DNA of 5,277 nucleotides, from positions 1 to 5,277 of the forward strand of contig JAEZVQ010000016.1 of the NCBI GenBank assembly GCA_023420745.1. The letters run 5' to 3'. This document shows positions 1 through 5,277 of this stretch, piece after piece. The notes under the pieces were generated by a model, which saw nothing but the letters and a program-made list of their open reading frames with translations, ran no database searches and had not been told where the DNA came from. The stretch comes from Actinomycetes bacterium. Its GTDB lineage: Bacteria > Actinomycetota > Actinomycetes > Actinomycetales > Actinomycetaceae. The translations under genes were made by a program, and so were the position numbers. Within the stretch, counting starts at the first letter, position 1. Each line of letters begins with the position of its first letter.

Positions 1-40
1 CGGCACGCTGAACGACGATGGGATTGGGGTAGTTCACCAT
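1..40 (-). CDS. Start of a GH43-type glycoside hydrolase gene (partial, 13 codons)
   Basis: Only the N-terminus is in the window: MVNYPNPIVVQRA, read from an ATG at 40-38, with the rest beyond the left edge. The start is well supported by a strong Shine-Dalgarno sequence (AAAGGAG, 5 nt upstream) and by a promoter and operator just upstream. The motif 'NPIVxQRA' is typical of the first beta-strand of GH43 proteins, where it normally continues into 'RADP', whose Asp is the catalytic base; here that Asp would be just outside the window. GH43 members include alpha-L-arabinofuranosidases, beta-xylosidases and arabinanases, and a neighbouring GH127/146 gene fits an arabinofuranosidase. There is no signal peptide at this start, so a cytoplasmic enzyme is likely. 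Thirteen residues are thin evidence, so the family call is an informed guess. Confidence 0.6.
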   Translation of the reverse strand, partial: MVNYPNPIVVQRA

Positions 41-45
41 CTCAT

Positions 46-52
46 CTCCTTT
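46..52 (-). promoter_or_regulatory. Ribosome binding site of the left-edge GH43-type gene
   Basis: The minus strand reads AAAGGAG, then five bases, then ATG at 40-38. This is close to the ideal anti-16S match and spacing, and it is the main support for calling a gene start so near the window edge. Confidence 0.75.
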
Positions 53-56
53 GATA

Positions 57-72
57 TTTTCAACGTTGTAAA
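57..72. promoter_or_regulatory. Candidate LacI-family operator
   Basis: The plus strand reads TTTTCAACGTTGTAAA. The two half-sites TTTTCAAC and GTTGTAAA are inverted repeats with 7 of 8 positions paired and a central CG. That symmetry and the core CAACGTTG are characteristic of LacI-family operators in GC-rich Gram-positive bacteria. The site touches the 3' end of the candidate -10 element and covers the expected transcription start, where a bound repressor would block initiation. The obvious candidate protein is the LacI-family regulator whose gene ends 72 bp away. I see no second copy in the window, so a further site upstream of the operon, beyond the right edge, would be expected if the regulator also controls the other genes. 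Confidence 0.65.
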
Positions 73-100
73 GTTTGGCGCGTTGGGTCGTGTTCGTCAA
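72..100 (-). promoter_or_regulatory. Candidate sigma-70-type promoter for the left-edge GH43-type gene
   Basis: On the minus strand a -35-like TTGACG (complement of 95-100) is followed after exactly 17 bases by CAAACT (complement of 72-77). The -35 box is good (5 of 6 to TTGACA). The -10 box is weak, keeping only the second-position A, fourth-position A and final T, which is common in high-GC bacteria. Location supports it: the gap is AT-richer than the genes, it precedes a strong ribosome binding site, and it abuts the palindrome at 57-72. Readthrough from the upstream regulator gene is also possible, because no terminator is visible between them. Confidence 0.5.
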
Positions 101-144
101 GTGGATATGCCGCAATTTGCCCAGTTACTCGAGGTGACGGTCGC

Positions 145-1182
145 TCAGCGGCGCGTCGATTCGCGCACCACGAGGGTCGAGGGAACCTTGGTGAAAACGT
201 GCCCACCCTCGCCCACACCGGCAGGCTCGCGACCGTCAATGCGGTCTCTCAGCAATGTGACCGCCGTGCGCGCGACCTCGTCCAAACCGGGCGAGAGCGA
301 GGTGAGAGACGGCGAGAGGTACTGCGAATCGTCAGAGTTGTCGAAGCCGACGACGGCAATATCTTCAGGAACGCGCAGACCGCGCATCTGGATGGCGTGG
401 AGTGCACCAGCGGCCAACATGTCGTTGAGTGCCACGATCCCATCGGGGACGATGCCGCGATTGAGCAGCGCGTTGACCGCATTGACCCCATCGATACGAT
501 GCCACATCCGCGACTCGACCACGAGATCCTCGTCAAAAGCGATCCCGTGCGCCGCCAATGCTTCACGGTAGCCCTGGAAACGCAAGCCCGCCGAGCCGAC
601 GACCTCGCCGGGATGGACACCGATGACGGCGATGCGCCGACAGCCGATGTCGATCAAATGCGCGGTTGCGGTGCGCGCACCCTCGACGTTTTCTGTCGCC
701 ACGTGGTCGATTGACGGGGTGAAAATGCGTTCGCCTAGGAGGACAAGCGGATAGGGCACGGCGAGTTCGTCGACGTCGTCCTGACCGAGTTCGAGAGGCG
801 AGTACAGCAGCCCGTCGAGCATTTTGTGCTGTGCCCCGTGGAGGACGGAAAGCTCACCTTCACGCGAATACATCGTTGGCTCGACGAGGACGCGCAGCCC
901 GAGGCGACGAGCCTGCTCGATCACGAGGGCCGAGAGCTGAGCGAAATACGGCATCGACAGATCCGGGATCGCCAGACCAATGAATCCCGATTTCCCCTTG
1001 CGCAAACCGCGGGCGGAGAGGTTGACGGTGTAGCCGAGTTCCTCGATGGCGGTCAGAACGCGTTCGCGCGTGCCGTCCTTGATGAACTCGAAGTCGTTGA
1101 CGACATTCGACACGGTCTTGATCGACACGCCGGCACGTTCGGCAACGTCACGCATCGTGACGCGTCGACGAGATGGTGTCAT
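145..1182 (-). CDS. LacI-family transcriptional regulator
   Basis: This 345-residue protein has the usual length and full architecture of a LacI/GalR repressor. Residues 8-30 form the helix-turn-helix (VTMRDVAERAGVSIKTVSNV). ARGLR at 57-61 matches the hinge-helix motif that inserts into the minor groove. From about residue 66 on it is a periplasmic-binding-protein-like sugar sensor, with RFQGYREAL at 201-209 and GFDN at 279-282, positions that commonly contact the effector. The ATG at 1182-1180 is chosen because GAGGAG lies 6 nt upstream and little sequence precedes the DNA-binding helices, as expected. It follows the GH127-type gene by 57 bp on the same strand, so co-transcription is likely. 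A matching operator lies at 57-72 before the next gene. By context it probably represses this arabinofuranoside locus and is released by a pentose or arabino-oligosaccharide. The effector is inferred. Confidence 0.93.
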   Translation of the reverse strand: MTPSRRRVTMRDVAERAGVSIKTVSNVVNDFEFIKDGTRERVLTAIEELGYTVNLSARGLRKGKSGFIGLAIPDLSMPYFAQLSALVIEQARRLGLRVLVEPTMYSREGELSVLHGAQHKMLDGLLYSPLELGQDDVDELAVPYPLVLLGERIFTPSIDHVATENVEGARTATAHLIDIGCRRIAVIGVHPGEVVGSAGLRFQGYREALAAHGIAFDEDLVVESRMWHRIDGVNAVNALLNRGIVPDGIVALNDMLAAGALHAIQMRGLRVPEDIAVVGFDNSDDSQYLSPSLTSLSPGLDEVARTAVTLLRDRIDGREPAGVGEGGHVFTKVPSTLVVRESTRR

Positions 1183-1188
1183 CGTGTG

Positions 1189-1194
1189 CTCCTC
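1189..1194 (-). promoter_or_regulatory. Ribosome binding site of the LacI-family gene
   Basis: The minus strand reads GAGGAG six bases before the ATG at 1182-1180. It lies in the 57-bp gap after the GH127-type gene. I could not find a convincing promoter, operator palindrome or terminator hairpin in that gap (1183-1239), which favours transcription through it from upstream. Confidence 0.7.
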
Positions 1195-1239
1195 ATTGTG
1201 GCTTACCCATCGCCCGCACCGGGTTGACGGCGATGATTG

Positions 1240-3849
1240 TCATGGTAGCGGCTGCGTTGTCATCGTATCGGCTGTCGCGCCGGGAACGGGGCGCATCCAC
1301 CGGATACCGGTGATATCGAGCTCACGCTTCAGCGCCTCGATCTTCACCCGGTGGCTCTCCCCTGCCAATGAGTGCGGACAGTGAGCCACCCAGGTTGGGC
1401 GTGCTCCCGACCTTTGCCCGTGGTGAGTGCGCTCATCGGCACCGCGATCAGCGCTGTCGGTGCCGGCACGGTGTGCGGGCGGACGCGTCAGCGCGACCTC
1501 GACACCGTCAACACTCACCCTCACCCATGGCTCACCCATCAATTCCGTAGGCTCACTCATCGCATCTCGGCACTTGCGACCGGTGATCCACAGTGTCTCT
1601 CCCACGCGCTCCCAGTCCGCGAGCTCATAACTCACCCATGCGCCGACCGGCAGCCGCCGAGCGCGAATCCCGTCGACGAGGACGACCTCACTGCCGTCCT
1701 CCTCGACGCGGTGATCGATTTCGGATTGCTGCTGCCCGACAGCAACGGCGTCAATGGTTCGCGCCTCGACCCCGCGTTCACTCGCGTCGAGGTCGTCGAG
1801 GTAGCACCGGATGTCCTCAGTGGTCCAGGTCGGCGAAACTGCCGGGAGGTACACGCTGTAGCGATGTCCCGCCAGCTGTGTCAGCGGTCGAAGGATGAGC
1901 CATCGCCGCTCATCCCCTGTTGGCTCCCCCGTGGTTGTCAGCTTCCCTGTACTCATCGGCTCCCCCATTGACTGAACTGCCATCTGGCGCGGTTCCGCGA
2001 GGGCGACTTCAATGCGATCCTCGTCGCGGACGCGGATGTGGCGGGGGTCGATGATCGGCGTGGATGCGAGCGCCAGTGCGCGACCGCTGGGAATGTGCGC
2101 GGTGCGCGCCGCGGTCGCATCCTCGTCGGGTTCGTTCGCCGATCCGAGGTCGAGGGCGAAAACGCGACCGGCGCTGACAATCGAGACCCAGGGGGATTTG
2201 TCGGGAAGTGGCTCGGCGGCGACCGGCGCGAGAAAACTCAGCCGGACGAGCTCGCCCGCGCCGACCTCAACGACAATATCGGCAATGGGTGAGCCGTCAA
2301 TGTCAGAACCGTCGACGAATAGACGAATCTCGTGCCATGGCTCTCCCTCGACTTCACGCCGCCAGTGTGAGCACCACGCCGGGATTCTCAAGCCGATCCG
2401 CCACCGGCGAGACGGATCGGTCGAAGCCGCACAATTGTCTGGGCTCACGCGCCATTCGCCAGTCAGGCACGTGACGGCAGAGCCCAGATCACTTGCCAAC
2501 CCCTCGTGATCACCGTCGATGGATGAGTCGACGCGGCGCTGGCTGAAGATGAATGGCTCTCCCCTGCGATCGACGGCGCGGACGTCCGAATCAATGAGGC
2601 GCTCGACCATGAGATCGACGCCCGCACCCCCGAGGTCACTGGCGTGCGGGTCACGATAGATGTCGCGCGTGTACTCGGCATGCGCTTCCAATCCGATGCC
2701 GACGCAGCACCACATGCACTGATCCGGTGTCGAATAGGTGCGGTAGGATCCGGGGCGCATCGGCGTGAAATAGACAAATCCGGGGCGCTCAACGCGCACG
2801 GTCGAGGGCACGTGATTCGCCATGGCACGGTCGATGAACGCTATTGCGCGACGATGCGAACACATCCCGCTGTCGATGAGTATGCGGGTCAGGCGCACCA
2901 TATTGACGGTATTGCACGTTTCGATGCCTTGGCGTGACGTGATCATCGGGGTGAAATCTGAGGGGTCGTGGAAGTGTTCACCCACCGAGTGCCCGCCAAT
3001 GCTCACGCTGTGCTCGCCGACCACGCTGTCCCATAGTGCGACGGCGGCTCGCCGATGCATCTCACTGCCGGTCATTGCGGCCAGGCGAGCCCAACCGATG
3101 GCCTTAGGAATCTGCGTATTCGCGTGGAGTCCCCGCAGGTCGAGTGCACGATCGCCAGCACCGCGATCCCCGTCTGCCGCTGCTGAAAATACCGGGTCGA
3201 GGTCGAAGCGTCGGGCAAGGGTGAGCCATCGCTGGGCGTCCCCACCGCGAGCGTGTTCGCGCGCCGCCATCCTCACGACTGCGTCGTTGAAACCGCCATA
3301 TTCGCAGGCAAGGACGATGCGAAACTGCTCGTCGTTGAGGTTCGCTGCGACTCCCTCGAACCATTCCAATAGCCACATCACGCATGAGTGAGCCGTAGCC
3401 GATAGGGGTGTCTGCCCTGCTTCCGCCACGTCGTGGAGTCCGGTGGCGAGCTTGTGGAGGTTGTACAGCGGCACCCACATGCCGTTGAGTTCAAAGGGAG
3501 AGGCGTCGATGCGACCCTGTGCCACCTGATCCCAACGCCGCTGCCCATCCGGGATTCCCGCGACGTATCCGGTGCCGATGGCGTGCTGACAGTCACTGAT
3601 CAGGCGCACCACCTCGTCAACTTCATGCCACTGCCCCCACGCCACCCACGCGGAAAGTGCGTGTCCGAGGATATGCCCGTCCAGACCGGTTGACTCCCAG
3701 TTGGGGTAGCCCGATACTCCCGACGGTTGCGGGAGCCCCGCCTCGCGCCGATACGGCCAAGCGAGGCGATTCCTGTCGAGCTGCGTGAGATACCCCTTCG
3801 CCGCGTCGGCAACCGCGAGCAGCTGCGGGTCAGCGAGTCGAACATCCAC
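1240..3849 (-). CDS. GH127/GH146-type beta-L-arabinofuranosidase (DUF1680 family)
   Basis: From the GTG at 3849 the protein has 869 residues. The family-typical N-terminal (alpha/alpha)6 barrel is clear: DRNRLAWPYRREAGL near 25, GLDGHILGHALSAW near 55, and FELNGMWVPLYNLHK near 119. The active-site signature is present: IETCN with Glu310 and Cys312, and WCCVGIGLEAHAEY with Cys381 and Cys382. In the characterised GH127 enzyme HypBA1 the equivalent Glu-x-Cys and Cys-Cys bind zinc and the first Cys of the pair is the nucleophile. Glu291 in VGEHFHD is a candidate acid/base. YFTPMRPGSYRTYSTP just before the Cys pair resembles the GH146-like branch. After the barrel come beta-sandwich regions, including RPLTQLAGHRYSVYLP near 654 and a C-terminal domain starting at about 695. 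No signal peptide or membrane segment is seen, so it is probably cytoplasmic. It should release beta-L-arabinofuranose from oligosaccharides. The start is uncertain: a TTG at 3873 would add 8 residues but has no Shine-Dalgarno sequence. Confidence 0.9.
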   Translation of the reverse strand: MDVRLADPQLLAVADAAKGYLTQLDRNRLAWPYRREAGLPQPSGVSGYPNWESTGLDGHILGHALSAWVAWGQWHEVDEVVRLISDCQHAIGTGYVAGIPDGQRRWDQVAQGRIDASPFELNGMWVPLYNLHKLATGLHDVAEAGQTPLSATAHSCVMWLLEWFEGVAANLNDEQFRIVLACEYGGFNDAVVRMAAREHARGGDAQRWLTLARRFDLDPVFSAAADGDRGAGDRALDLRGLHANTQIPKAIGWARLAAMTGSEMHRRAAVALWDSVVGEHSVSIGGHSVGEHFHDPSDFTPMITSRQGIETCNTVNMVRLTRILIDSGMCSHRRAIAFIDRAMANHVPSTVRVERPGFVYFTPMRPGSYRTYSTPDQCMWCCVGIGLEAHAEYTRDIYRDPHASDLGGAGVDLMVERLIDSDVRAVDRRGEPFIFSQRRVDSSIDGDHEGLASDLGSAVTCLTGEWRVSPDNCAASTDPSRRWRIGLRIPAWCSHWRREVEGEPWHEIRLFVDGSDIDGSPIADIVVEVGAGELVRLSFLAPVAAEPLPDKSPWVSIVSAGRVFALDLGSANEPDEDATAARTAHIPSGRALALASTPIIDPRHIRVRDEDRIEVALAEPRQMAVQSMGEPMSTGKLTTTGEPTGDERRWLILRPLTQLAGHRYSVYLPAVSPTWTTEDIRCYLDDLDASERGVEARTIDAVAVGQQQSEIDHRVEEDGSEVVLVDGIRARRLPVGAWVSYELADWERVGETLWITGRKCRDAMSEPTELMGEPWVRVSVDGVEVALTRPPAHRAGTDSADRGADERTHHGQRSGARPTWVAHCPHSLAGESHRVKIEALKRELDITGIRWMRPVPGATADTMTTQPLP
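1352..1365 (+). repeat. 14-bp exact direct repeat, copy 1
   Basis: TGGCTCTCCCCTGC occurs here and again, identically, at 2554-2567. Both copies lie inside the GH127-type gene but in different reading frames: this copy encodes part of AGESH. It belongs to a wider family of GGCTC-containing motifs in the same gene. Confidence 0.7.
1520..1560 (+). repeat. Short tandem cluster of CTCAC(C/T)CAT inside the GH127-type gene
   Basis: CTCACCCAT occurs at 1520-1528 and 1531-1539 (period 11), and CTCACTCAT at 1552-1560 (21 bp on, about two helical turns). The last two copies are preceded by GG, giving GGCTCACCCAT and GGCTCACTCAT. On the minus strand they encode the peptides MSEP and MGEP within a variable-looking part of the C-terminal region of the enzyme. 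Confidence 0.6.
2554..2567 (+). repeat. 14-bp exact direct repeat, copy 2
   Basis: This is identical to 1352-1365. Here the minus-strand reading encodes part of RRGEPF, one frame away from the reading at the first copy, so protein conservation does not explain the identity. Confidence 0.7.
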
Positions 3850-5277
3850 TGCATTCCCCACCGATACTGACAATCAGGCGGGTGTCGCGGAGCGCGGGAT
3901 GCACGTCCTCATCGTCACTCATGTCGAGGATCGGCATCCCGTCCGCTGCCCAGTGGACGCGTCGCACCTGGGTGTCTCGTCCACGGTAGCGCCCGTCGAT
4001 CCATCGCGCACTGTGGAAGACATAGAGGTCGAGCCCGTCTTCATCCACCGTCCACATGCCGTGCCCGGTGCCGAGCTGCCAACGCCCGTTGACGATCCCC
4101 GATTTTTGGATCGGGTAGCCAAGTTTGCGCCAGCACCTCGGGTCTTCGAGATCGCAGCCTTGACCGGCGGGCGCGGTCGCGAGACCGGTGACATAGTCGA
4201 TGTCGACATTCGCCCCGGAGTAGAGCAGGTAGATCGTGTCGCCACGCACGACCGCATTCGGGCCTTCAGCAATGAGGTTGTCCCACGCGTATTCGGGGAC
4301 GATGAGCTGGCGCGGCTCGGTAGTCAACCGCTCGGGATGCTCAGGGTCGAACTGCGCGATCCACACCGAGCCGACCTGCTGCCACAGGTAGTAGTGACGT
4401 CCGGAATCTTCGAGCACCGTCATGTCGAGGCTGATGTCTTGGACGGGGTTGAGGATCGATCCGTCAGCGCGGGTCATCAGTTGCGGTTTGTCCCAGTTTT
4501 CCGGCACGCGAGGATCGAGCGGCTGCCCGCCATCACCGGTCTTCAGCCGCATAATGTGGCAGCGCCCCGTCCACATATCCGGCTTGCCGGCGCGGTCATT
4601 GGGCTCACCGTCTCGCGTCAGCGCCTCCCCGTTGAAACAGGGCATGAACAGAATCGACAGCGTGCCGTCGATGACGTGGATCTCGGGCGCCCAAAAACAG
4701 CCGGTCATCACGCGCGTGTCGGCAGTGAGGTCGCCGCGACGCAGGAGGTCAATTTCGCGGGTCGTTCCACCATTAGCGTCGGCGAGATCGGCGATTGTCT
4801 CGGCAACGCGAAGCGGCATATGGGTGTGACCACCGCGCGGGTCAATGCAGTTGCCGTTCTCATCCTCGGTCGCAATCATCAGGTAGAGCGGACGCCCATC
4901 GAAGTCCCATCGCACGATTGACGGGTCGGCTCTCTCTTCAGCGAAGGGAGAAGGATAGTGGCGCTGTCGCACGCGCACCGAGATGTCGACCCGCACGGTG
5001 TCGCCCGCGCTTCCGTCCGTCGAACCGGCTGCCGCATCGAGGATTCGCACCACGCTCTCCTCATCAATATCGATGGGGCGAGGCACATGCGAGCCGTCCG
5101 AGTAGTGCAGTTCGACACGAGTGTCGGCAATCGCGCGGAGGATATCGTCGCGGGTCGCGCCAGCGGGAATGGCGAGGTGCGCGCGGTCGGTGCGCGTGTG
5201 GTGGACGCGTCCGAAGCGGGTGACCAGCCCGCGAGCGACGTCGTCGGAAATCGCGAGAATTCCGGAGGGGATCGCTC
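3830..5277 (-). CDS. GH43 family glycoside hydrolase with N-terminal Ig-like segment (5' end outside window)
   Basis: The frame is open from the stop at 3830-3832 to the right edge, so 482 codons are visible and the start is missing. A GTG at 5086 is in frame, but coding-like sequence continues upstream of it, so that internal GTG is probably not the start. The first 90-100 visible residues include VELHYSDGSHVPRP, resembling bacterial Ig-like (Big_4-type) domains. The GH43 five-bladed propeller follows. Counting from the 5086 GTG: RADPSI with catalytic-base Asp54 (codon 4925-4927), WAPEIH at 132-137, SLDMTV with pKa-tuning Asp221 (4424-4426), AEGPN with catalytic-acid Glu274 (4265-4267), and GTGHGMW with His342, the position that usually holds the central ion. 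All three catalytic carboxylates are therefore in place. Likely activities are alpha-L-arabinofuranosidase, beta-xylosidase or a related exo-activity; the arabinosidase neighbour favours the first. Whether it is secreted cannot be told without the N-terminus. Confidence 0.88.
   Translation of the reverse strand, partial: AIPSGILAISDDVARGLVTRFGRVHHTRTDRAHLAIPAGATRDDILRAIADTRVELHYSDGSHVPRPIDIDEESVVRILDAAAGSTDGSAGDTVRVDISVRVRQRHYPSPFAEERADPSIVRWDFDGRPLYLMIATEDENGNCIDPRGGHTHMPLRVAETIADLADANGGTTREIDLLRRGDLTADTRVMTGCFWAPEIHVIDGTLSILFMPCFNGEALTRDGEPNDRAGKPDMWTGRCHIMRLKTGDGGQPLDPRVPENWDKPQLMTRADGSILNPVQDISLDMTVLEDSGRHYYLWQQVGSVWIAQFDPEHPERLTTEPRQLIVPEYAWDNLIAEGPNAVVRGDTIYLLYSGANVDIDYVTGLATAPAGQGCDLEDPRCWRKLGYPIQKSGIVNGRWQLGTGHGMWTVDEDGLDLYVFHSARWIDGRYRGRDTQVRRVHWAADGMPILDMSDDEDVHPALRDTRLIVSIGGECSGCSTR
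3855..3862 (-). promoter_or_regulatory. Ribosome binding site favouring the GTG start of the GH127-type gene
   Basis: The minus strand reads GGTGGGGA, then ATGCA, then GTG (3849-3847). The purine-rich run at 5-nt spacing is the best translation signal near this gene start. Upstream of the longer TTG option at 3873-3871 the sequence is CGACACCCGCCTGA, with no Shine-Dalgarno match. The site lies inside the last codons of the upstream GH43 gene, so translational coupling is plausible. Confidence 0.5.

Noticed and set aside
101..144. Intrinsic terminator after the LacI gene
   Set aside because: The only symmetric words are CTCGAG and GCAAATTGC. There is no GC-rich stem followed by a T-run in the direction of transcription.
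83..714. Two plus-strand open frames (83-571 and 199-714) opposite the LacI gene
   Set aside because: Both are low-complexity Arg/Ser-rich or Asp/Arg-rich translations antisense to a well-supported regulator. Neither has family resemblance or a translation signal.
1056..1065. Perfect 10-bp palindrome GAACGCGTTC as a possible autoregulatory operator
   Set aside because: It lies within the coding sequence of the DNA-binding region of the LacI gene, has a GC rather than CG centre, does not extend beyond 10 bp, and does not match the half-sites at 57-72.
1204..1239. Possible hairpin or operator in the gap between the GH127-type and LacI genes (CGCC...GGCG around CACCGGGTTG)
   Set aside because: Pairing is limited to about four outer base pairs with interruptions, and no T-run follows, so it is neither a convincing terminator nor an operator.
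1372..1971. Plus-strand open frame of 199 codons opposite the 3' part of the GH127-type gene
   Set aside because: It is a shadow of the minus-strand gene, with no recognisable motif.
3871..3873. TTG at 3873 as the start of the GH127-type protein
   Set aside because: There is no Shine-Dalgarno match upstream, and the GTG at 3849 has GGTGGGGA at 5-nt spacing. It is not excluded, only less likely.
3785..4921. Plus-strand open frame of 378 codons opposite the GH43 and GH127-type genes
   Set aside because: It is antisense to two genes with clear catalytic motifs, has no recognisable domain or ribosome binding site, and long antisense frames are common in GC-rich coding DNA.
1..5277. CRISPR array, tRNA/rRNA, insertion sequence, toxin-antitoxin or defence genes
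   Set aside because: I looked on both strands and found no regularly spaced long repeats, cloverleaf-type sequence, terminal inverted repeats or transposase-like frames. Apart from the short gaps, the minus-strand coding regions fill the window.

Overview
The window reads as one strand-coherent carbohydrate-utilisation locus from a GC-rich actinomycete-type bacterium (Actinomycetota). I infer this from the high GC content, the strong third-position G/C, the GTG-type starts and the style of the LacI-family regulator. I cannot place it to genus from the sequence alone. Every gene I can support is on the minus strand, so transcription runs from the right edge to the left edge.

Layout in order of transcription. 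(1) 5277-3830 is the 3' part of a glycoside hydrolase family 43 (GH43) gene. Its frame is open to the right window edge, so its start lies outside. The visible part is a short Ig-like (Big_4-type) stretch followed by a complete GH43 catalytic domain. (2) 3849-1240 is a large DUF1680/GH127-GH146-type beta-L-arabinofuranosidase with the Glu-x-Cys plus Cys-Cys zinc/nucleophile signature. It overlaps the end of gene 1 by about 20 bp. (3) 1182-145 is a LacI-family transcriptional repressor that starts 57 bp after gene 2. (4) After a 104-bp AT-richer gap (41-144) holding a candidate promoter and a near-perfect LacI-type operator, a second GH43-type gene starts at position 40. Only its first 13 codons are inside the window.

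Together the genes suggest a local system for removing alpha- and beta-linked L-arabinofuranosyl residues from plant-derived glycans (arabinan, arabinogalactan-protein or hydroxyproline-linked arabino-oligosaccharides). The GH43 enzymes are candidates for alpha-L-arabinofuranosidase or related activities. The GH127/146 enzyme is the candidate beta-L-arabinofuranosidase and has no signal peptide, so it is probably cytoplasmic. The LacI protein is the likely local repressor. No transporter gene is visible. Substrate assignments are inferred from family membership and neighbourhood.

The least ordinary observation is at DNA level. A short motif family around GGCTCAC / GGCTCTCCC (complement GTGAGCC / GGGAGAGCC) is scattered through the GH127 gene in both orientations and in several reading frames. 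It includes an exact 14-bp repeat read in two different frames. I see no mobile element, CRISPR array, tRNA, rRNA or clear intrinsic terminator. No stretch longer than 300 bases lacks a gene.
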